This document shows positions 23,501 through 35,500 of a DNA stretch of 64,000 bases, one piece after another. A program made the translations under genes and the position numbers. The notes below the pieces were generated by a model. That model did no database searches, had not been told where the DNA came from, and saw nothing but the letters and a program-made list of their open reading frames with translations. This stretch comes from Tubulanus polymorphus (taxonomy: Eukaryota; Nemertea; Palaeonemertea; Tubulaniformes; Tubulanidae). Position 1 is the stretch's first letter, and each line of letters opens with the position of its first letter. The stretch lies in assembly GCF_964204645.1 (NCBI RefSeq), contig NC_134027.1, forward strand, positions 13,940,485 to 14,004,484, read 5' to 3'.

Positions 23501-26500
23501 TCAAGATACAATATAGCTCACAAACGCACACGATCCACAATAGAACGCGTATTTGGGGTGACAAAAAGGCAATTTCACCTCCTCCATGGAGAGATACGCC
23601 TTGAACCAGCTAAGGCGTGTAAGATGTTTGTCGCATGTGCCATACTCCACAATATAGCAATCATGTTGAATGAACCAGTTGTAGCCGCTGAACGAGAAGA
23701 TCCTGATGACGCCGGTGATGTAGGCCAAATCTACAATGGACCAGATACTGGAAGGGCTTTCAGAGATCATTTTGTACAGACGCATTTCTAACACCACACT
23801 AATCAACATAATTTATTTTGTATAAACAGCTAATCATTTTAATAATATGACACAGTTAAACGAACGAATGATAACACTTTTCTGATATTTACAATGTTTT
23901 TCATTAAAGATTGATAACGTAAGACTGAGGCTGTTTATTCTTTTGAAACTTCTATCGTTGCTCCTGTTGACTTCTGCAGTGCGATAATTTCCAGTTGAAG
24001 TTTAGCATTCTCTAGTATGCGATTTTGCTTTTCTAGCTTCAAACATTCAACTTGCAGTTGTAGCCGCTCACAATCCAGCTTGATACGTTTCCTGTCCTCT
24101 ATAAGGTTTCTACACTGCTCCCGCGTTACGTCTCCTGCAGATCTTTTGGGTGATGATCGAAATGAAGATGAAACCTTTGATGAGGATGGGACTGATGGGG
24201 CATTGGGTGGAGGCGAACTTATCATGTCGTCAGCCACGTCATTGAACGAATGTTCCTCAATGAGACTTGAATCTGAAAATAGAAATAGTCGATATTAAGA
24301 ATATTTGACTAAAGATGTGTATGTTTTATATATCTCAGTGGAACAATAAAACTATATTCTCAATCCAATCCTTTTTATATTCCCGGGGATATGATTTCAA
24401 ATGACTGAATCAATTATTTGTATTCATATAATAAGCATTTCATAGAACTTCTTTGCACTGTGATTTGAAGTTGTATGTAACAATCTGATTGATTAATTCA
24501 GCCCATTCACAGTCATGCTACTACTACTAGATTTTCAGTAACAATACAGTAAGGCACCGAGGAGGGTACACTGAGCAGTGCTTAAAGCTCTATGAGTTAA
24601 ATGTTGGAATTAATTGTGATTACACTCGGGATTTAATTAATACACTCAAAACTTTGCAAAGGCAAACGCTTATGGTACGGATATAGTTCATAAAACTTCC
24701 GATTGAGGTGAGTTTGCAAAATTTCCCAGCTCAAAATTGTTTTAGACCAAGTGACAACTTGACACCCCTTCAAGTGCCAGTGGACCACACTGGCCTTGCA
24801 CCCCTATTTAGGCTATAGGCTATCTAAATGGATCCATTTGTCTTGAAAGCTCATGGGGAAGCTGCCAGACGACAAAATCATACATGATGACGGTTTCTTA
24901 AACCACGAATCCCTTCAAAAAAGAATCAAATAGTTCATTTAAAATCAAATAAAGATTTTCGTACTTACACGTATCATCATTCTGCTGAGCATCATTCAGT
25001 AGTTCTATACCTACACCAGTTTCCAGTCCACCGCTTATACCACTGAAATTTGGCTTTTCGTGCATAAAATCGACGATCATTTGGCTCGTTTCATCCAAAT
25101 TAGATGGCGGTGGTCCACCTCCAGTGACTGAAGTCTGTCGTTTCTGGTCACTTCTGGCTCTCTTGGCCTTCATCTGAAGATTGTTCCACAGAGTTTTCAG
25201 TTCACTCACAGTTCTTGACTCAATTCCGATTGAACATATTTTCTTTTGGATATTTATCCAACATTCATTTTTTCTTTTTGCTGTCAAATTACTACTCAAT
25301 TGACCGAATAGGATATCATATTTCTCCCTCACCAATTCCACGAGCATATTCTTTTCAGTTGAATTGAAATTGGCTTTTCTTTTTTTAGGGAGCAAATCAC
25401 GATCATTAGTACTTTCGGCCATTTTGAATATAGTATAACTAATTACATAATTAAGTTGCCTAATTATGTAATTAGTTAATTTTGTAATTAAACCCTTTCG
25501 TGAAACCAAATTTTAATTGTAATTAACTAATCATGATTAAGGAAATTTAATCATGATTTAGGTCCTAATTATAATTAAAGTTAATTATGCTTTGTGAAAC
25601 CGGCCCCTGGTGATTATTAATCATGATTATTATCATTAGGGTTTTCTGACTAAGGTCGAAAACCCTTTGTAATTCTGTTGATTATAATTATTACTATTAT
25701 TAGGGTTTCCTGACTTTCGTCAAAAACCCTCTTGAAGTCAGAAAACCCTCTTGTAATTCTGTTGATTATTATTATTAGTTATTTATTATTATATATAATA
25801 TATGTTATTTATTTCCCGCCTATTTTCGTCAAATAAAATCCATCTTCATTCAGATTCGGCAACTGACAGCTTCTAAAAGAAATGTGTGCATTGGTACTGT
25901 AATAACGGTCTCTCTGAACCAACAGATTTTCTAAATGAACTGTCTATCCTAGGGTACTTCTAAAGTACGAAACTACGAAATTAAGAAATATGCAACGAAA
26001 TTACGAAATATGAAACGAAATTACGAAATATGACACGAAATTACGAAATGCTAAAGTACGAAATGAAATACTATACGAAATGCTAAACTACGAAACGAAA
26101 TGGTCATTTTTTCGCGGGTCCTGCTAAAGTATAAAATGAGCAGCGGATTCGTGGAGCTGGCTTAAACATGCGCACACGGTCTAGTCTGGCAGGGTTCCGT
26201 GCCGCGACTGAGTTTAGCGATGCCATCAGGGAGAATGATCTGCGCATGCTCATATACAACTGGAAGGTAGAGATTAATAAATTACGGGTTAAAGAACAAA
26301 GTGTGCCTTAAAAAATATCCTGCAGTGTTTAGGCTAAAAAATTGATACCTCGTTTCTCCTCTGCTGAGGAGCTTCAAAGTCTGGATTTTTTAGTTTGGAA
26401 AAGAAAATTCACAGCCGGAATTTTTTCAAATTGCTCGTCACTACACTGTTAAGCCGTAAAAAGATCGTCATGTAGTCCATGTGTAGGGCCTATCATTTCA

Positions 26501-29500
26501 CTATGCTTTACCGCGTCTGAGTTCGTGGAAATGGCGCAGCGTATTCATTATTTGTTTTTGAGAACATCCTTCAAGTTTCTACTAATTGTAGGCGTTCTTA
26601 AAACCCTCCAGTTTAACCCTTTCAGTGCTGACTAATCATTATCCCATAGTGCTGGGGATAATGTGAAAATTTTGAAAAATTCCACCCTAGTGTGTTGAAT
26701 AACGGGAATACCACTATAGTGCGTCTACACCGCGGCGCGGTGTATCGTTAGTTACTAGTATTTAACTATGCTTGACAGGTGCTGCCATCTTTCAGTAGAT
26801 CTAAAAACTGATTACTAATTACATCAATACACCGCAGTGCGGTGTACTAGCAAAATCCACCACCGATTTATACACCGCACTGCGGTGTAGACGCACTGAA
26901 AGGGTTAAGAAAATAAATTCTTGAATATGGTACTTTCAAAAGATCATTTACATGCACCGCCGAGATTTTTACAGTCCCGTAGCGTTATAACGAGCTTTGA
27001 CCATAGTATGGGCGTGTGTTTGAAATGTGACCATTTCGTTTCGTATTTCGGTTCGTATTTTAGCACTACTGGCAAAAAAATTTCCATTTCGTAATTTTGT
27101 AATTTCGTTTCGTATTTCGTAATTTCTTAATTTCGTAGTTTCGTAATTTCGCTCCATATTTCGTAATTTCGTTTCACATTTCGTAATTTCGTACTTTAGC
27201 AGGACCCGTCTATCCTATTTGAAACTTAAAGTATGTTACTAGGTTACTGTCAATAAAGAATTGAATTGAACCTGAATGCACGTGTACCGATAATTCGTCC
27301 AAAAGAGGAATGCTCCGAGAATATCAGGTCCAAGTCCAAGACTTCACAAGTCCGGCGTTCGCGAGTCCTACAGGTTTACGAGCATTCGTTTGTTGTAACT
27401 TCTTTTATATTGTTATTTTCTTGTTATAGCGGTTATTTTATTTAAGTATATTGCCGAGCTGTTCATGTAACCAAAGGTGTCAATAAACAATTTTTGATTT
27501 GATCAATTTTGAAAATCAAGGTTGCTGAGTCGCGGGTCTAGAATAACGTTCGACTACATTCAGACATTCAGCTTCAGAGAGAAAAGAAACGAGAGCCTAC
27601 CGGAACACACAGTTGACAATAAGTGTTAGGTCTGTGCCGGTTGGTGTGTACTGGGACAAAAATATACCGGGTGGTCAGTTGGTTCGGTTGTGAAGTGTGG
27701 AAACTAAGTAAGCCTACCGCACTGGTAATTATTTGTCTATCTTGTTGATCTTGATCTTGGGCCTATTGTAGTAGCCAATACCATTTTAAGTACGAAGTTG
27801 TTACTGTACGTGACTGTACGGTAATCTCCACAGGTTAACCCTACGTGAGTTCCTTTAATCTACGTATGCATATGTGAGAAAGAATAGGGTTTGGGTTAGG
27901 TGAGGCTATAGGCCTATGTAAATTAACTTTCATCAACCTTGCAGTTGTGTTCTGTGGCTCAGTTGGTAAATCACTGGACTACTGTTGGATTTTTTCATTT
28001 GGTTTCGATTCCCAATATTGCAAGTCAGAGTGTCAACGTACATGCATACAGCTAACCTGTGGAAATCACCGTACAGTCACATACGGGTAACTCCAGCGTT
28101 TTAAGTATTAAGCGAGTACGATAAGCCTACCATGCCTACGTACTACAAACACAACTTTTTCCCTCTCGTCGGCCCTACACTGATGTTACTATCACTGGTG
28201 CCATTATCACATGGATAGGATTTGGTCAGGACTAGCCTAAAATCTTATTCAGTCTATTGCAATATTCACTCGATATTGTCAAAACAATACAGTGAAGAAT
28301 TCACACGAAGAAAGGCTAATTGATTTGAGCCCTGCGATTAAATTTTGCTAAGGCCTTGTCTGACCTGCTGACATTTATATTCAAGCCTAGATCCAAAACC
28401 TTCGCGTGGTCATGGCTTGTATTATACCACGGCTTGTATACCGATTTCTAGTCCTTGACTGATAATTGTACAGTACAGCTGTATGCATTATAACAATGGG
28501 AATAGCTAGGGCCTATTGATTGGGCTTATTATTTCCTGCTTTAGAATATTGAAATTAAAGCCTAACGTTCATTCAAACATCCAACATCGGATGTTAAGTT
28601 TGAAAACTGTATACATGTATTGTTTACAATATAGGTTTTCATGTTCTATGAATATTTTGCAGTTCAAATTGGTTTATGCGGATTCCATTGTCAAACACAT
28701 GAAATCAAATGGTTAAGGGCAGTCAACACCAAGAACTCTCTGCGACCGATGTTGCATCATATTATAGAAGATCTGATTCTTTCAACTCAAGCAAAGTGAT
28801 TCAAAACGATCGACATAACACTGGAATAGGTTTGCAGTGACTAACAGTTCATTTCATTTAGTCCTATGTACTTTTTAGCCAATTTGGATTTGATTGTAAT
28901 TGAAACTCTGGAACTGTTATCGAGAGACACGTGAGACAAGTGGAAAGTGTAACCGGCTGGTTGTTGTATCGGCAGGCTGGCTGGGGAACTAGCATTTACA
29001 CCAGCTGGGGAACTAGCATTTACACCAGCGGTACAGGATTGTATCCATCAGGAACAACAAGGCAGTTAAACCTTATATGATTTAACTACAGGTTTATATA
29101 CAACATAAGTTACAAAATTACAAGTGCTAAATTCTAAGCTAATTACAAAATAAGTATTTAATTACAAGCTATTCGAATACATTTAGGATAAAGGATGAGC
29201 CGTTTTGAAATAATTGTTGATTAAAAGAGGGTTGTTGCGCTTTAATAAACAGGGCCTCCCTAATTTTACAGTCAAGATCAGATGAACCTTTGTCTAGAAT
29301 TTTGAATTTGTTGTCACTGAATTCCTGATCACAAGTGTGACAAATTGCGAGATGTTGTCCAATCGCAGAACTCTTTGATCTGTGTTCTTTAATCCTGATG
29401 GCCAAATGTCGTTTAGTTTTCCCAATATAGGAAGTGTTTATATCACATAAACAATTAAATTTATATATGACTTCAGCGATTTAGGGGTAGCAAATTTCAA

Positions 29501-32500
29501 AGAGAGAATTTTTTCTCTTTATATATACACCCTGTATGATGGTTCCATTTAATTTTTAGGTTTTTAACGTAACTCTACTTCACTAACCAGACGTCTTTCT
29601 CTATCTGTGATTATGTTAATTACTGTGTCATTCTCCTTATCATTTCGATCTTTTTGATTTCCCTGGTTATTATCACCATTGTTCGTAATGCGATCAAAAA
29701 ACTTACTTTTGCACGGTTTCTTACGTTTTTTGCCTGATGCAGCATAATTTTCATGAAAGTGTCGAATGAGTTTATTTGGGATACATTTTCCTAATTCCCA
29801 AGAATTTTCACGATTTAAATTTGACATCCATTTTACGCAACATTTACATAAACCATTTTCTAGTTTGTATTGTAGAATTTTATGAATATCTGATTCATTG
29901 AAAGTTTCAGTAACAACCGGTCTATCTTTGTTATCGTCTGCCGAAATTCGCATGTCAGTTGGAGTGTCAGCATGATTGCTAGGTTATATTTAAGCGCCCA
30001 TGAATCTCGTCGAATAATTCAGGGTTTTCCTCAGCTGTTGAACCATCCCATGCGACCTCTTCATAATTTGGACGCGATGAGCGATCTTTGTATAGCTTCA
30101 GACGATTCCCATTGACATATACGATGGGAGTAAAACGTTATCAGAGATTCTTTGTAATTGATAAGCCCCTTTGCTAGCTATTGACTGAATGAAATAGATA
30201 CCTACGTATTTTTTACACAGTTGTGGTGATTTTCCTTTCTTAACTTTCATGACTTTTAGCCTAACGCAATCAGTAATCTGAAACTGAGGTTTTGATGCCT
30301 TTTTATCGAACTGACTTTTTTACTTATTTTGAGCTCTTAATATTCTCGTTAGCGATATCTCGTGATATGACTAGCTGCCTTAATATATGTGATAAGTATG
30401 CCTTATGATCAGTAGCTAACGAATGGCGTAGAATTAAAGCCTTGTCTATTGGTAGATGCATTTCTTGACCAAATAACATGTGGTAAGGGCTAAAACCTAA
30501 TCCTTCAGTTGAGGGAACATGCCAATAACTCAACATTACACTTGGCATTAGTGTATCCCAATTAGTCTGGTCGTGGTTACAGTACGACCTAAGTGACTGC
30601 CAAATGTACTGGTTAGTTCTCTCGCAAATGGAGTTTGATTGAGGATGGTACGGAGCGGTGAAATGTTGTTTCACGTGAAACAATTCACAGAGAGCTCCAA
30701 CTAACTTAGACATAAATGTTTTACCGCGATCAGAGACTAAAGAATGAGGCGCACCATACCGCGAAAATATCTCCTTAAAGAGAGCCTTTGCTACCTCTAT
30801 TGTTTCCTGAGTTTTGAGAGGAAAAGCCTCGGGCCATTTACTTCAGCTTTTTACCACGAGTAGGATATGCTCATTACCATCAGGAGTCTCCGGAAGATTG
30901 CAAAGGAAGTCAATGTGCCATCTGGAGAATAAGCCTTCAATTGGTAATGGTTGTAAGAATGTTTGATGACTGGGTGTTGGATGACTATGATAATTCCGTT
31001 TGACCTGTTGGCAATTCTCACAAGTAGAAACATATTTCCCGCAATCTTCATACATGGAATCCCAATGATATTTATTACGTAAAACAACATACAGTTGATC
31101 TCGACCCTGGTGGCGACCTCCCACTAATAAATCGTGGTAAGATTTCAATAATTCCGACGGTAATGACCTAGGAACTTCAAGAACTGGGATGACCTTCTCG
31201 GCTTTAGGAATACCAGTAACTCTAGGCGTATACAAATAATGTAGCGTGCCATCGATAATACCATATTGGTCGGCCCTCCAACTGAGCTTCTGAAACAGTT
31301 TTTCATCGTTGACAGCATATGATGGATCTAACTTATGTTCCAACATGTGACATACTTCTGGGCAATTCCTCTGTAAGTGACTAGCAGGTTTAATCAGTTC
31401 AATCCCCTTATAAGTATCAGGAGTCACCACAGGGCTAGTGTAATCAAACACGACTTCATAAGACTGACATCCATTTGTCATTGCTGTGAAAACAGTTTCT
31501 TGTGAAGGATCATCAGGTCTAGGAGGAGGAGGTTTATCATAATCTTGTCTGCTTAAACCGTCGCAATTACCATTTTTCTTACCCGGTCCGTGTTCAACAG
31601 AAAAATGATACGCTTGAAGAGCCAATTCCCAACGTCCTGTAAGTTTATTTAGTCAGTTTTTATGAATATACGTTAAACTTTTGCTGTCAGTATACACAGT
31701 GAATTCATTTCCAATAAGGTAGGGATGAAAATTCTGAATTCCTTCAATCAAAGCTAAACCTTCCTTATCACTAATATGCCATTTCTTTTCGTTTGCACAT
31801 AACGCGCGACCACCATATCCGATAACATGTTCTAAATTATTCTTTTTCTGAGACAAAACGTAACCAATAGCATGGTCTGAAGAGTCAACTGAAAGATAAA
31901 AATTAGAAGTGAAATCAGGGAATATCAAAATTGGATCACTAGTTAAACTCTGTTTAAGCGTATCAAAAGCTTTCTGACAATCAGGAGTCCATTTGAATTT
32001 CACATCCTTACAGTTCAAAGCATTCAAGGGAGAAAATATCGATGCATAATTTTTCAATGAACTTCCTTTAAAAATTTGTTAATCCTAGAAAACTTAGTAA
32101 TTGTTTGACATTGGACGGAACCGGAAAGCTGTTAACCTTTTTGATGTTCCTTTTACAAGTACGAAGACCCTCAGCCGATAATGTATAACCCAGATATTCA
32201 ATGTCTGGGACTGCAAATTCACACTTAGTCAGTTTTGCAGATGGACCGGCTTGTTTTAGCTTATCAAAAACATTCGATAAATGAACTAGGTGACTGTCAA
32301 AATCTTGAGAGAATATGATTAGATCATCAATGAAACACAATACATATTGCCAATTCAAATGACCTAAACATTTTGACATAAGCATCTGAAAAGCCATAGG
32401 ACCATTCTTAATTCCCATCGGCATTCTTTTGAAGCACATTTTGCCTCGCGTCGTTTGAAAAGCTGTTTTATGACGCAATTCTTCATGTAACGGTATTTGG

Positions 32501-35500
32501 TGAAATCCTGAATTAAGATCTAATTTACTAAATATCATGGGTTTAGCATCAGCTATAGTCTCAAATACATCATCAAAATGAGGTAGTGGAAATGATTGCG
32601 TAACGGTCTTCCAATTCAGTTTTCTAAAATCAAGAGTAAACCTATATGTATTGTCTGGTTTTCGGACCAAAACCACAGGATTATTGAAAACAGAATCAGT
32701 TGGTTCAATAAGATCGACATCTAACAGTTCATTAACCAAGTCGTTTTCTACCTATCTCAAGTGTAAGTAATTTTTTGTTTTCCTCCAAAAAATCCAGTCC
32801 TAGAATAACATCTGTGAGTATAAATAAAATAAAACTTGTGCATTAATATATGAGATTGAATGCAAATGGGTACCTCAATTCTACTAATCACTGAATGTGC
32901 TTCCCCATAAACTTCTCTAATAATGTTTATATCCGAATGACTATATATGGGATTTTTTATACATCTGAGCTAGCAATACATGAAATTGATGCACCTGTAT
33001 CAACTAATGCTCGTTGGGAGTGTTTGTTAATATTAATGTTTATAATATTCCGATTCAATCCTGAAACTAAGCTTATATTGACTGCGTTGATATCAGGTAC
33101 CTGTAATCGAGATGCTTCTTTATGACAAACATCCTTACTACAATGTATGCGCTATGACAAGTTGTTGACATCAGGGCACACAAACTAACACCTAGTGACA
33201 TATTTGAGAGACATTAATTAATTATTGATGAGCACTGACTAGAGCTAATTACTATGAAAACATATTGAGTAATGTCACATGTTGATTACGATTAAAGCAC
33301 ATATTAATACTATGTTCATAAGTTATTTACATTATTAATATTAGTATTATTGTTAAGCATTTCCATGTAGTAAGAGATATGAAATATTATGAACCGTTCC
33401 TAATGAAATTGTCAATATATATATATGATTATGAAATATGTGACTTATATCAGGGTGACAGACATGATACGTCAACTGTTCGTCGCAGAATCAGCCAGAA
33501 TTCGGGTATCCTTCGCAAATCATTCAACATTACAGTTAACGTATCATCGCATCATCCGTACAAAACGACAACATGTGACTCTTTCGTGAATGACTGAGAA
33601 TCCGGCCGTTACTATCCAGCGTTTGCACATTTCTGCGTGGTGAATCTCAATCACCCTGACTGTAAAAATGGTGTGCTTTGGTTCGCGGTCAACATACACA
33701 ACACGATACCAACACGCTTGTAATAGCTCTCTTGTTCCTTGAGAGCTAAAATTGGTCTTCTAAGATATCTATTATACTTTCTTCCGCTCCTCTATGATAT
33801 TATATAACTGAGTAATTATTACATTTGATTGCTTAATTACAGGTGGAAAGAGGTCAGATGGCATGATAATCGACCGAGGCCCAACTAATTGGCGAGGGTA
33901 GACAAAGCGTTGATGTCAAAAGGTGCCGCCAAAATGCTTGTATCATCAGGGGTAGGAAATTATCTGAAGACAAATGAAAACTTCACCTTGTTGATCGTCT
34001 GGGCCCAGTTCCACAGATCCAAGTTAAGATTTGGCTCCGAGTTAACTCATTGAAAATGAATCAACTCTAACTCAGAATTAACTCTACCTCACAACTGTGG
34101 AACTGGGTTCAGTTTATTTTGCTGTAATTATTTCGTCTGGATAAATCGACATATCGTTCATTTCAAAATCTATGTTCAGTAGATTTCTTTCAATAAAATA
34201 AAAATCTATTTGACTAAATTTCATGTATTCAAGATTGAATCTGAATTGATCTTAAAACCAGATTAAGGATTCAGAAATTCAGAGAATCCTAGACTCATGT
34301 GATTAAGTTTTGTGAAATCAGTTAAGGTCTTTCTATCGAATCAAGCCGAGGACTCAGGTGGCTAAAATTCAATTCCTCAATGTCCCTCTAATGCGAGTAC
34401 GATGGAGTTTATACAGTGAACGGGAGCCCGATGGGGCTTGACGCGGCAGCTTCACAAACTATAAACGACCTGTCCTTCAATCAATTTCATATTTCAAATA
34501 TGCTAGAAGGGCATTATCTAGGAACGGATCGACGGATCCATGGATATTGAAAAGGGCAAGTTTAGTATAGACCATGCAGACAAAACAAGGGTTTAAAAAT
34601 GTGAATTTCAGTGCAATTTCATACAATTTCTAGGTACTGAGACGTCCTAATAGTTGCTGGTGGAAAAAGTGCCCTGAAAGATATTGCCGTTGTATTTTCC
34701 GAACGGCACAGGGAGTAATATTACGACAGGAGCACGTGTTTGGTGTGTTCCCATCTGAATCTGCCACCGAGGTCTTTTTCCATGACTTTTTTGCAGAAAT
34801 TTCGTTTGGAAAGATAGGAATTACCTTAAAGAGTGGTGGAAACACATATTCAGGGGGTCCGTGCATTATTATTTAAGAAAGTAAACTTTAATAGTTAAAC
34901 CAAGTAAACTTTATGAAAATCTGTCCAATGAAACGATCTCTGCATTATCCACCCCTTATACAAATTTTATAATCACACGCAACTGCTCGACTCATCATGA
35001 ATATAAAAGTGGTAGTGGGTTTTCCCCAATGACTCAAATAGACATGCTCCGTACTGGTAGAGCATAAACCGTTCATGGTGAATGACTTCGTTTACTTATA
35101 ACATACACTGTGTATGGAATTAAAATGGAAATTTGTTAGACAATTTATTGTTATACATTGAACAATTATCAAGATTCATTGCCTCTTTTTTCAACATATT
35201 TCAACATATTGTTTATTTAGCCAATCAGCGGGAATTAAAAAAATATCTAGCCCGGGCGCGCTTGGTGGCGGAGGCTTTCTCTAACACACTTCACAGAGGT
35301 TCAAACGCGCAGAAAATAGGCCTCTGAAATATTTCCTCAATCAATGATTTTTTTCACTTTCACATGTGGAACCTGGGCAATTTTAACTTCAATCATCAGG
35401 CCCGGGCCTACCCAACCAACGTTTGCCTCCGATGTGTCTGTTAGATGCGCGTTATTTGATCACAAGTGCACATTAACATTTACACGTTTGACATGTGCAT

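Larger units (their letters stand above)
21023..25606. mobile_element. Complete two-gene PIF/Harbinger transposon with nested hAT-like copy
   Basis: Terminal inverted repeats GGGCCGGTTTCACAAAG (21023 onward) and its complement (to 25606) flank a HARBI1-like transposase (plus) and a Myb/SANT protein (minus), the classical two-gene Harbinger layout. The flanks are CTG on both sides (21020-21022 and 25607-25609). The interrupted host repeat reads ATTCTG then GTGATTA, matching intact copies elsewhere (ATTCTGTTGATTA). This supports a 3-bp CTG duplication. Subterminal AATCATGATTAA palindromes lie inside both ends. Both proteins appear intact. The insertion at 21209-22417 is a separate nested element. 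Confidence 0.93.
29564..33170 (-). mobile_element. Decayed Ty3/gypsy retrotransposon (PR-RT-RH-IN-chromo)
   Basis: The minus-strand order is aspartic protease (about 33120-32765), reverse transcriptase (32740-32065), RNase H (32057-31630), zinc-binding/integrase (31625-30330), integrase C-terminus (30330-29990) and chromodomain-like tail (29953-29564). This is the Ty3/gypsy order. Several in-frame stops and at least two frameshifts interrupt it. No LTR pair, primer site or gag could be recognised; the 3' side runs into the Penelope fragment. It lies in the same orientation as the host gene, in its largest intron. Confidence 0.92.

Noticed and set aside
27950-28030. Functional tRNA gene
   Set aside because: Only the promoter boxes resemble a tRNA; stems do not fold and a second decayed copy exists at 44436, so it is better read as a SINE.
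29454-29560. 3' LTR of the gypsy element
   Set aside because: Only about 100 bp separate the Penelope fragment from the chromodomain-like frame and no repeat of it is found upstream of the protease.
34630-34866. 78-codon Cys-containing minus-strand ORF
   Set aside because: No recognisable family or conserved context.
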